Source: Nymphaea colorata
Taxonomy: Eukaryota; Streptophyta; Magnoliopsida; Nymphaeales; Nymphaeaceae
Assembly (NCBI RefSeq): GCF_008831285.2
Contig: NC_045146.1
Location: forward strand, 7,514,972 to 7,578,971
Length of the DNA: 64,000 bases
Direction of reading: 5' to 3'
Of the stretch, positions 47,346 to 57,461 are shown in pieces. The notes under the pieces are model-generated. The model did not search any database and had not been told where the DNA came from. It was given only the letters and a program-made list of their open reading frames with translations. The position numbers were made by a program, and so were the translations under genes. Every line of letters starts with the position of its first letter. Within the stretch, counting starts at the first letter, position 1.

Positions 47346-48909
47346 GAAGGCTAATGGGTAAATCACATGCAGTGAAAAAGAAATAAAATAATAAATAAAT
47401 AAATAAATAGGTAAGGTGAGAAACAGCGAACACCACAACTAAGAAAGAGGCCAAAACAAGGAGTTCTGCTTTCCTCATTCAACAATGGGACAAAATGAAA
47501 AATCAAACGAAAGAGAATTAACAGAACAAAATTTTATTAACCAAGAATAAGAAAAGATTTGTGCGAAGAAAAGAAAAGCATGACATTTTTAAAAGACACG
47601 ATTCTTACAATTCCAAGTAACTAAATAGCATCTACCACAGTTCTCTGGTCATAAAAAGGACAGTCCTTAAGGTTTTAAAAACACTCACATATTAGGCAAC
47701 AAGAACAAAACTTTTCTAGCACTCAGAGACAAACCTTGGCATTTTACAATGTGGGCTTCCATGTTACCAAACACTAACCGAGTTGGATAAAGAACAAAAT
47801 AGCTTCGCACATTTTTAGAATGTAGGCTTCCATGTTAGCAAACACATGATTGTATCATAACAAAGTTAGATGTGAGATGCGAAGTTCTTGTCAAAGATAT
47901 TCAGTCAACCAACCTACAAACTTAAGCAATGTACGATATGCAATTCAAAGACTCTATCAGAATGTTACACACAAACCCATGAACTTGATGAGATTATATT
48001 TACCAAAAGAATCAAGTTCTCATGGGCTGACATTTTCAGGCATATTTCGCCCGCATGCCGCCGAGGGATAGTTGGTCTGCGACACAAGTGAATGCATTGG
48101 AAAATGAAAACCAGACAACTAAGACAACAAAACACCTAAACAACCCAGCTGGAAACCATTAAAGCAGAAAATAAGCAAGATTGAACTACTATAAAATCAA
48201 ACCAGCAATTGCCCAACTCAACAAACTAAACAATCAAACTAAATCAAAATAAGATCCTACTAAAAACAAATCAAGGCAATGACCTTAACCTATCCTGGAC
48301 ATGTGCAATAGCTAACTAAAGGATCTATTCAACTAACCTGACACTAACGTGACACAAGAAGAAAGAATCTGACTACTAACCTGGTCTAAAACCATGAAGG
48401 ACCCGAGGACATAAAACCCAAAACTCATGCAACTTCAACGAATAGAACCTTTCAAAAATGTCACAGTTCACAATCGACTACAAAATTGACTGGTCCTTTT
48501 GGAAAGAGATAAGTCATTTTCTATGACAGGCTCAATCCTAAGACTGGGTTATGTTGAAGACACTCGGTTAAGATGGAATAATGGGCCAGCCTTAATAATT
48601 TATCCCAAATGATATTTAAGACAAAGAAAATGAAATTCATCACACTCAACAGGAGTTGACTAGGTTTGAGGAGTTTCATCTATCCCATGAATGGACTACT
48701 GGTTTGGTAATGGAATGGCCAACATCTTTCAAAGCCAAAGGGGATAGGTAATGAAATGACTTTCAAGACCAAAGGAGATTGGTTAGTTCCTCCTATGACT
48801 AGAGATGTCAAGTTTTTACTTTGAAATAATTAAAAAACTATCAATTTAACTAATAAGCATGAGTGCTCGTGTTGTGCAAATAATATGGCCTTCATTTACA
48901 CATAGTACC
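47346..48909. other. AT-rich intergenic DNA, nothing recognised
   Basis: Short frames only, with no domain or element terminus. An AAATA tetranucleotide-like run lies near 47388-47410. Confidence 0.35.
48905..48909 (+). repeat. Target-site duplication of element B, left (GTACC)
   Basis: GTACC abuts the TG terminus and is repeated exactly at 54100-54104. Confidence 0.93.
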
Positions 48910-49131
48910 TGTTGAATAAGAAAAGTTTTATGTTTTAGGAGGTTTCTTGTAATATTAAAGAGTTATAAAATCTCTTTAATATTTTCCTTATTTCCCATTG
49001 AGTTATTTTGTAAATCCCTTTTTACCCTAATCTCTTTTATAAAAGAGATAAGGGTTATCGTAATAAGAAGTTCTTTTAGTTCAATCTCACGGCAGCTTCT
49101 CTCTCTCACTCTCTTCTTCTCCGCTGCAACA
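48910..49131 (+). repeat. 5' LTR of copia element B, 222 bp
   Basis: Starts TGTTGAATAAG, ends CCGCTGCAACA. It contains the inverted repeat ATCTCTTTTATAAAAGAGAT at about 49029-49048, a potential TATA-bearing palindrome. Confidence 0.97.
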
Positions 49132-49144
49132 TGGTATCAGAGCT
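49132..49144 (+). promoter_or_regulatory. Primer-binding site of element B
   Basis: TGGTATCAGAGCT directly follows the LTR and matches the initiator tRNA-Met 3' end complement. Confidence 0.95.
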
Positions 49145-49709
49145 ACGGATGTGACTGGAGACTTGAAGCACACAGCCAGCGCGCGGACGTGACGCACACC
49201 GTCGGCGATCCTCCACCTCCTTTCAGGCTTGATCTCTTCTACTTCCTCCGTTTCTTTCTCCTTCACCTCTCGCCTGTTCTAGTTGCTGTTTTCCAGCAAC
49301 GGAACAGTGTGGAGGAGTCTATTCACGCTAGGAGAGAAGCGTGAATAGACTCCAGCCGTATCAACGCAGCCAAGTGGAGGACTGCTATCTATGACGTCTA
49401 TGGCAAGTTTATGTTGATGGTTTTATTTGCTGTCGTTATTCATGATCTGTGAAGGATAAATTGTGGTACAACAGCGTTAGATGCATAAATAGATAAGTCG
49501 TTGGTCAGCGCAAACAATACAAACAGTGGGGATTCGTTTTCAGTTGTGGGCTTGCTAATAGCAGCGTTTTTATGTCTTCAGATTGCAGTCCTCTTTGTCG
49601 TGGTATTGCTGTCAACAGTTGGACAGCAGGTTGATTGTTTCTGCGCATCTAACTTTGTCGTGTGGGACGTCTGTTTTTGTTGATCAGTTTCTTTTTCAAT
49701 AGAAATATA

Positions 49710-49752
<43 letters not shown>

Positions 49753-49792
49753 TCTCTTGCTATTGGTGGTTGATCTCTTGTGGACAAGATTT
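49145..49792 (+). other. Leader of element B
   Basis: About 650 bases between primer site and gag start. It contains an inverted repeat around 49315-49355 (GTCTATTCACGCT with AGCGTGAATAGAC) that could form a hairpin, perhaps part of the packaging signal, and a TA microsatellite. The 60-codon frame at 49501-49683 is not recognisable. Confidence 0.6.
49705..49751. repeat. (TA)n microsatellite in element B leader
   Basis: About 23 TA units with one CA interruption, 42 bases before the gag start codon. Confidence 0.95.
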
Positions 49793-52700
49793 ATGATGGC
49801 TGAAAGTAATAAATCTGATTTTTCTAATGAAGTTAAAAGTGGAGGAAATCCATTTTCGTATGGTTCTACTGTAAAGTTAGATGGATCTAACTATGAGATT
49901 TGGTCTCGTGTGTTTATGATGTCTGTGATTGGACATCAAAAGGAGCATGTTATAGAAGAAAACGAACCTGTTGAAAAGAGTGGAAAATATAGTTCATGGA
50001 AGGGAGATAATAATATTGTTATGTCATGGATCATGAATAGTGTGCAACCCCAAATTGTATCAACTATTGCATACTACACCTCGGCTAAGCAAATGTGGGA
50101 TTTCTTGAAACAGACTTACTCGAATGACAGGAATATTAGCAAAATATTGCAGGTAGAGGAGGAACTACTTAATCTGCAACAGGGTGACCAAAGTCTTGCT
50201 CAGTACTTCGCTTCCCTTAAGTCCATCTCTGAGCGACTTAAAGCATTACGTCCTCCATGTCCAACATGTTATAAGACCCATGGTGAATAGTCTATGGTTG
50301 CGAAATTCCTACAGGGTCTCTCCTCTGAATATGCAGTAGCAAAGGCTCAAATGCTGACTGGAGTAGAAATCCCTGATCTAGCTGAAGCCTACAACAGGCT
50401 TAGTCGTCTTGTTGTGACCCTCTCTTCACCTGCCAGTGATATCCATGCCTCTGCCTTAGCAGCTTCAGGAGGACATGGACGCGGTTTATTCAGGGGAAGA
50501 GGCATGGGCCGTGGGTCAGGAGGAGGTCGGGGGAGATTTCAGTGCACTTATTGTCGAAAAATAGGTCATTTGGAAGACAGATGTTGGGATAAACATGGTC
50601 GTCCTACTGCAGCGCCATCCTTAGACAGAAATGTTACATCAAAGCTGGGGAAGAACTCTTTACAGTCTTCTATTGGAGCGGCCCAAGCAGCGTCATCAGT
50701 AGTAGATGGGTCTTTATTTTCTTCTCAGCCTGAGACAATGACTGTGAGTATCAATAAGTCAAAGTATGAGGACTTTCTAGCACACAGATCTACTCAGCCA
50801 TCGGCCTCCACAGTTATGACTGACAGCGCTATGTCTGTTGACACTATCTCACATGATACAGGTACTACTTGGATTTTTTATTCAGGGGCATCGAGGCACT
50901 TTTGTAGTACGCCTTCTATGTTTACTGTGCTACACTCACTACCTCAGATACGTCATGTGAGACTTGCAGATGGTAGATTGTCACCCATTATGGGATATGG
51001 AGATATCAAGATCTCTCAATCTATGACTATTCCCAATGTGTTATATGCTCCTAAGTTTCCCACAAATTTGTTATCTGTCGGACAATTGGTTAATGATTTA
51101 CATTGTCGTGTTACGTTTGACTCTGGTTTATGTTCATTTCAGGACTTGCCAACTGGGAAGACGATTGGTGGAGGCTATGAGAAATGGGGCATCTACTTCC
51201 TGTCGGATCCCGTGGGTATTGCAGCATCATCGATCACATCGTTGTCCTCCTCGTTCCAATGGCATCTCAGACTTGGTCATCCATCTGTCTCCAAGCTCCG
51301 TCATCTCCTTCCACATCTCTCCTTACTAGAGTCGTTCCAGTGTGAAGCTTGTCAACTTGGCAAACACACTCGTAGTAGTTATTTATCGAGTCTTAATACG
51401 TCCAGTTGTGGACTATTTGATCTTCTTCATGTTGATGTGTGGGGTCCTAGCAGAGTTGCTAGTAGGTCAAGATTTCGTTATTTTCTTGTCATCGTAGATG
51501 ATTATTCTCGAGTCACCTGGGTTTTCCTTTTGAAGAAAAGGTCTGAAGTCGTATGTACTCTCAAAAACCTTATTATTGAAATGAAGACCCAGTTTGGTAT
51601 TCTTGTTAAAAACATTCGCACTGATAATGCTCTTGAGTTTAAGGCATCTACTTTAATGAAGTTTTACTCAGATAATGGCATTTCTCCTCAGTTTACATGT
51701 CCCCATACTTCCCAACAAAATGGAATAGTTGAGCAAAAACATCGTCAACTTTTAAATGTGGCTCGTTCCCTTATGCTTCATACTAATCTCCCTGCATATT
51801 TTTGGGGAGATGCTATTCTTACTGCTTGCTACTTAACCAATCGTTTACCCTCCTCCTCCATTGATAACCAGATCCCCATTAAACTTGTGCACCCACAAAG
51901 ATCCTTGTTTCCAGTGGCTCCCAAAGTATTTGGTTGCACATGCTTTGTTCATATTCTTGGACCCACACGTGACAAATTGGGAGCCCAAGCCATTAAATGC
52001 ATTTTCATTGGCTACTCCAGAAACCATAAAGGCTACAAATGCTTTGATCCCTTGACTCAAAAAGAGTATATCAGTGCGGATGTCACATTCTTTGAGTCTC
52101 AACCTTATTATAGCCTCACTCCTATGTCTACTGAGATGCCACGGTCTCTAGACCCACTACCTATTCCTCCTATTCCTTTGGAGTCGTTCCCTGTTGAATC
52201 TCCTTCGTCTGTTGTGTCCAAATTTCGTGATCCACCGCTGGTCTACACACGTCGACAGGACCCTTCTCATTTGCGAACCATTTCTCAGGAGGAAAGTACA
52301 TCTGAAGCGCATAACCCTACTCATTCTGATCCTTGTCAAGACTTACCTATTGCTCTTCGCAAAGGCAGACGACAATGTACTTTACATCCTATATCTCATT
52401 TTGTGTCTACTGATGGGGTTGGTAAAAATATGCAACAATTCATTCATGCTTTGGCTGCTCATACAGTTCCTACTTGTCACCAGCAGGCCTTATTAGACAC
52501 CCACTGGAGACAGGCCTTATTAGACACCCACTGGAGACAGGCTATGCAAGATGAGATGGATGCCTTAGTGCAGAGGGGCACTTGGGAACTTGTTGATCCT
52601 CCTCCTCGATGTGATATTGTTGGCTCAAAGTGGGTATTCACAGTTAAGTATAATTCTGATGGTTCTTTGGAACGATACAAAGCTCGATTGGTTGCTAAGG

Positions 52701-53870
52701 GCTACACGCAGACCTACGGTGTGGATTTCTTTGAGACCTTCTCTCCAGTTGCTCGGTTGGGAACCATTCGTCTTATTATTTCTGTGGCTGTCCACCATGA
52801 CTGGCACATGTATCAACTGGATGTCAAAAACGTCTTTTTGTATGGTGATCTTGATGAGACTGTCTATATGCAACAACCACCGGGATTTGAACGACAGGGG
52901 GAGTGTGGAAAAGTGTGCAAGCTGAAGAAAGCTAATTTATGGACTCAAACAGAGTCCTCGTGCGTGGTTTCACAAGTTTTCTGAGGTAGTCTCACAGTGT
53001 GGCTTTGTGAGATCTCCTCTTGATCATTCCTTGTTTATCAAGAAGGCTTCCCGAGGTATAACTGTTCTCGTGGTTTATGTTGATGATATTATCCTGACGG
53101 GTGACGGGTGATTCTGATCAAGAAATTTTTGATGCAAAGCTGGTTCTTCAAAAACACTTTGTGACGAAAGATCTGGGTCCTCTACGATACTTCTTGGGAA
53201 TAGAAGTTGCTCGCAATGGGGAGGGTGTTGTTCTCTCTCAACGGAAGTATGTTCTTGATTTATTGCAGATTTATTGCAGGACACAGGGATGCTAGGAGCT
53301 AAACCGGCAAATTTACCTATGAATCCACGTATACATCTTCATGATGACTAAATAGAATTAGTGGATTCTAGATCTTACAAAAGGCAAGACTCTGAAAGTG
53401 AAAGCCTATAGTGATGCTGATTATGCTGGCTCAGTAGAGGACATAAAATCTACCACAGGATTTTGTGTATTTGTGGGATGCAATCTCATATCGTGGAGAA
53501 GCAAAAAACAAGGTGTGGTGTCAAGATCTAGTGCAGAATTCGAGTACAGAGCTATGGCTCAAACAGCAGCAGAAATGACGTGGGCTAGATCCATGCTATC
53601 CAGCCTAAGTGTGTCAATCACACTTCCCATGAAGATGTATTGTGATAATCAAGCAGCCACACACATTGCAAACAATCCAGTATTCTATGAAAGAACTAAA
53701 CATATTGAGGTGGATTGTCATTACATTCGGGATCTCGTTCAAGCAGGAACTATTGCCACTGTTCATGTTCCTTCAGAAGATCAAGCTGCTTCACCAAAGC
53801 TCTTCCTATTGGTGATTTCTCTAGATGTTGTGACAAGCTGAGCATGTTTAATATGTATGCTCCAGCTTGA
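49793..53870 (+). pseudogene. Element B gag-pol, broken by stop, frameshifts and deletions
   Basis: ATG at 49793 (MMAESNKSDFSN). Gag has a TAG at 50288-50290 and a zinc knuckle, CTYCRKIGHLEDRC. Protease reads FYSGAS at about 50876: TAT replaces the catalytic Asp codon. Integrase keeps WHLRLGH, CEACQLGKH, the Asp in VDVWGP, Asp in RTDNALEF and Glu in IVEQKH. A 27 bp in-frame tandem duplication lies at 52484-52537. RT shifts frame at about 52933 (one base inserted after LKKA). The catalytic YVDD (about 53080) survives in the shifted frame. A 7 bp duplication (53096-53109), an 11 bp duplication (53257-53278) and a deletion of roughly 200 bp near 53345 follow. RNase H keeps YSDADYAGS and YCDNQAATHIANN; the end is frameshifted near 53790. 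Confidence 0.95.
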
Positions 53871-53877
53871 GGGGGAG
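53864..53877 (+). promoter_or_regulatory. Polypurine tract of element B
   Basis: AGCTTGAGGGGGAG lies immediately before the 3' LTR. Confidence 0.9.
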
Positions 53878-54099
53878 TGTTGAATAAGAAAAGTTTTATG
53901 TTTTAGGAGGTTTCTTGTAATATTAAAGAGTTATAAGATCTCTTTAATATTTTCCTTATTTCCCATTGAGTTATTTTGTAAATCCCTTTTTACCCTAATC
54001 TCTTTTATAAAAGAGATAAGGGTTATCGTAATAAGAAGTTCTTTTAGTTCAATCTCACGGCAGCTTCTCTCTCTCACTCTCTTCTTCTCCGCTGCAACA
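53878..54099 (+). repeat. 3' LTR of copia element B, 222 bp
   Basis: Identical to the 5' LTR at 221 of 222 positions by eye. Confidence 0.97.
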
Positions 54100-54104
54100 G
54101 TACC
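54100..54104 (+). repeat. Target-site duplication of element B, right (GTACC)
   Basis: Exact copy of 48905-48909. Confidence 0.93.
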
Positions 54105-55732
54105 GTACAAGCATTAGGATCCATTTCGCGTCAATGCCGTCAAATCTCTAGAAGGGATGCCTTTCAATTTCCAAAATATGAACATAAAAGAATCATTCTC
54201 AGACGTAATAAAAAATAGAAGAAGATATTGACCCTAGAATCGCACATCTACCAAAGATTGTCACATTCAATTCCTATAAGTTCAGCTTTCATGCCTTTAA
54301 TCTCTTGGCAGACACCTTTTGCTTTTTTTTCCTCTTATTTTCTTTTCTTTCTTTCTCTTGCATTCAGCTTTTGTCTTTCGATTTTTTTTTTCTTTGATTT
54401 TTTTTTTTTAGGCCGACCTTCACCTTTGAGGAAATACCTCACCACCCCAAAGGCTACTACGAAGCTCCACCCCTTTGGTGGTTGTGTGTAGCTTTGTCGC
54501 GTATCCAACCCGCTTCACCTTGCGGGTTTTCGATGAGCCAAAGGTTCATAAGTCGTTATCTTCGCAGTATAGACATAAATCACCTATATGTCTACCCGGT
54601 ACTCTTGATTACTGACCAAGAGGAACGACTACACAAGCCCTGAGCCCATCTCTCAACTCTGATTTTGCTATCTTCCAAGATCTTACAAAGCATTTTGGCT
54701 TCTCTCTCAAGTTATTTTCCTACTAAATTCTTGCAAATGTTTGATTACCAGAGTCAATACCATTTCCTAGTCTTGACTTTCTCAACTTCACAGGACGTTT
54801 CCTTACTGCTCATATCCAGAATCTTTTCAATTTTCCTCCTCCATTGTTTGGTGACAAAAACTTGAAATTTTATTCTTCTACTCAAGGAGGTACTAAGAAT
54901 AAACCAAAGCCAAATCATGGTGTGAGAAGACACTTTTAAAATGTTTTCAAGCAAAACTGAAAATTATCACTTTCACAAAAAAAATCTTGACATCAAATAA
55001 TATATCATCAAGAGGAAGGAATTCTACTCTAAAGAAGAGGGTGAATGCAAAACAACATAGGTTGGTTCAGTAGAAAATTGAACTTCACCAACTCTCCTAG
55101 GGACTTCTATACAAAAGGTTGGTTGTCGATATAGATTAGCAAACTCATTTAATCTAAAAATTATTGGATGACAAAATAAAAAAGAAATTAACAATCAATT
55201 AAACAATTAAATTTAAAAGTCAAATGCAAACAATCTATCTACTCTATCCCCACCTATCTAATTGATCCTTCCTTGCATTTTAAGCTCAATAATTCAATAA
55301 TAGCAAAAAAATGGCCATTTAATACAAGGAGAATAGAAACACACCCATAAAATGAAGTGAACCTTTACTTACTCAGTTGAATCCTATTTTTTATTAATTG
55401 CAAGACATAAAATCACACCTAAAAAAAAATCAAAACAATTGAGCAAGCAAAATTACAAACCTTTACGCCAGTGCCGTGTGAGGTTAATGAGAAAGATTCA
55501 AAAATCCAAAAAAAAATTATGAATGCTAAATAATGTGGCAATTCCAACCTAAGTGGCTCAACTAAAAATTGGTTTCCATTTAATACATATCAAAGAACAC
55601 ATTCTTTAACAATAGATTTCCAAAATTGCATAGTAGTTCTAAAGATATGATTGAGACAATGACAATAACATGTTTTTTGAGATGCTTACATTGCATTACT
55701 TTGTTCCTTGAAATCATAATCTGAGGTTTCCC
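54105..55732. other. Intergenic DNA, nothing recognised
   Basis: A GC-richer block at 54410-54660 contains CACCCCAAAGG and TTGCGGGTTTTCG but no recognisable domain. The remainder is AT-rich. An 87-codon frame at 54228-54491 is largely a T-run translation. Confidence 0.3.
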
Positions 55733-55850
55733 ACACTAGCTGACCCAACTACTCCCCTCCGTTCCATATCCAAAACTGCTTCAACAGCATCGTCTATCTT
55801 ACCTTCTCTCCAATAGGCAGCCACAAGAACTGAGAAGTTAAAGGAAGAAC
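55733..55850 (-). pseudogene. PPR (pentatricopeptide repeat) exon fragment
   Basis: On the minus strand the sequence reads FNFSVLVAAYWREG, then KIDDAVEAVLDMERRG, then VVGSASV. This fits the 35-residue PPR pattern (xYxxLIxAYxKxGxxxxAxxxxxxMxxxGx). The GVVGSASV ending resembles chloroplast-type PPR proteins of the DG1 (At5g67570) kind, which bind organellar RNA; that closer assignment is from memory and tentative. A possible donor (AGT|GTGGG) follows and a stop precedes in frame. No neighbouring repeats were found on either side, so this is an isolated exon or relic. Confidence 0.55.
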
Positions 55851-56845
55851 ACATACTTTAGCCTTAAGTAATATCTATGACATGCATTTCCAAAAAGTAA
55901 AGATGACGTCACCTTTATATGTGTGAGAATTTGGGGCAAGTCCTCTTTTTCTCATTTTTCCAAAAAACTTGTGAACAAGCTCATATTTTCCTGCTTTTAA
56001 CATCACCTTCCAAAGGAGGAATTTTATAAATAGCATGTAAAGTGAATCTCAGGGCAGAAGCAAATCACTAATAAGAAGCACGAAGCAAAAATACATCTCA
56101 TGAAGTACATATGCATCACAACCATATTGCACTCATCTTCATGAAACCAGCAAAGTGATATCCGCACGTTTTCTAGCTGTATTGCAATTTGCAACATCTC
56201 ATGTTCAAGAAATTTCCCAAACAATCAATATGGTCAAAATGGCATCATGCTCAACTTCATTAAGCTTTGGCAACATCCTCACCATAATGAATTCTTATCA
56301 TATCCTCCTCATTTTCACATGAAATCTCTCAATATCATGAAACTTGTTGGTACACTATTTTATAAAAGATATTCTCACGTGTCAGTTCTACTTTCCATTT
56401 ACAAACACAATCAGTTTTACAACAGTTCGAGCAAAAGCAGCCAAAAAAATACACAATGCATATACACAGAAGCAAAAACATTTTGCCCATAAATAAGTTC
56501 ATTAGCCCATTTGGTTGCAACATTTTCCTTTTTCATAAATGGCTTTAGCTAGAATTTGCTGGCTATTAGGCATCATTATCCATTGGGATAGTTCAATAAC
56601 CATTAAACTACATGCAAGACCATCAACATGTTTTTAATCAAATTCAGGAGCAATAAAATAACTTTGAAGACCAAAAAGTAGTCCAAGATAGGGTAATTGC
56701 AAAATAATGGTGAGCAGGGTTTGCTTCCTAAACAGCTTTTCATACTTCTTATGTATTCTTCATTCTAAAGATGCAGCAAATCCCAAATGACGTGATAAAT
56801 GTGTGTGTGTGCATCTGTTGCATATGTGCTATTTTGTAAGATATG
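55851..56845. other. AT-rich intergenic DNA, nothing recognised
   Basis: No domain is recognisable on either strand; an 81-codon frame at 56247-56492 has no motif. It may include introns of the PPR gene. Confidence 0.3.
56841..56845 (+). repeat. Target-site duplication of element C, left (ATATG)
   Basis: ATATG abuts the TG terminus and is repeated exactly at 61767-61771. Confidence 0.93.
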
Positions 56846-57091
56846 TGTTGATAGATCGTATGTTTCGGGTCCGAATCCATACCCAACCCGTCTTGTAGTC
56901 CGTTTTGGGCACTACTTAAGTCATGTAACCTTAATCCTTATGTGTTAATGATAATCAAAAGAGAAAGAGAGTCTGGCCGCTAGTGGGCACCAACTCCTCC
57001 TCATTCGTGGTTTTTTCTCCCTCGTGTTGAGGGTTTTCCACGTTACATCTTGATTGTTATTCCTCTTCCTCTTCTTGTTCGTATTTCTACA
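56846..57091 (+). repeat. 5' LTR of copia element C, 246 bp
   Basis: Starts TGTTGATAGATCG and ends CGTATTTCTACA. It has a 12 bp segment (GCACTACTTAAG) absent from the 3' LTR. Confidence 0.96.
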
Positions 57092-57104
57092 TGGTATCAG
57101 AGCC
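57092..57104 (+). promoter_or_regulatory. Primer-binding site of element C
   Basis: TGGTATCAGAGCC directly follows the LTR and matches the initiator tRNA-Met primer site. Confidence 0.95.
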
Positions 57105-57461
57105 GTGAAGTTCCGGCATTAACGTGTTGGAGGAGGCGCCCCGACCTGTTTATCGTCGGACGGAGCCACTGCTTATCGCCGCCGTCCGACGCCAAGACGA
57201 CTGCTGCCGCCGTTCGTTCGTCTGCCGCCGTCCGCCCTCTTGTCGCCCGTCTGACTGCCGCCGTCCGCCCTTCCGCCGCTCTTCCTCCTGCACTCAGCGA
57301 ACGCCTCCAAGCGCCGCCCTCTGCTCTTGCGCCGCCAAGGGCCTCCCGCTGCCGTCAAGCGCCTCACGCTCCGCCCTTCTGCCGCTGCCGCCGTCTTCAG
57401 GGTTCCACGCTGCAGTTGTTCCCCGCCTTTGTTGCTCTCGTCGTTGTGTGGGTCTGTCATT
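57105..57461 (+). other. GC-rich leader of element C
   Basis: About 360 bases rich in CGCCGC and GCCGCC between primer site and gag ATG. Element A has a comparable GCCGC-rich leader (40067-40340). The long open frames here (57050-57502 and others) reflect this composition and are not credible genes. Confidence 0.6.

Larger units (their letters stand above)
48910..54099 (+). mobile_element. Ty1-copia element B, complete ends, young, 5190 bp
   Basis: Two 222 bp LTRs differ at one base (AAAATC versus AAGATC), with perfect GTACC target duplications, a canonical primer site and a polypurine tract. The LTR sequence and gag are unlike those of elements A and C, so this is a different copia family. 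Despite the near-identical LTRs the internal region is crippled: a stop in gag, a lost protease Asp, several frameshifts in RT and deletions in the RT-RNase H region. It is non-autonomous and would have needed proteins supplied by another copy to move. Confidence 0.97.
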
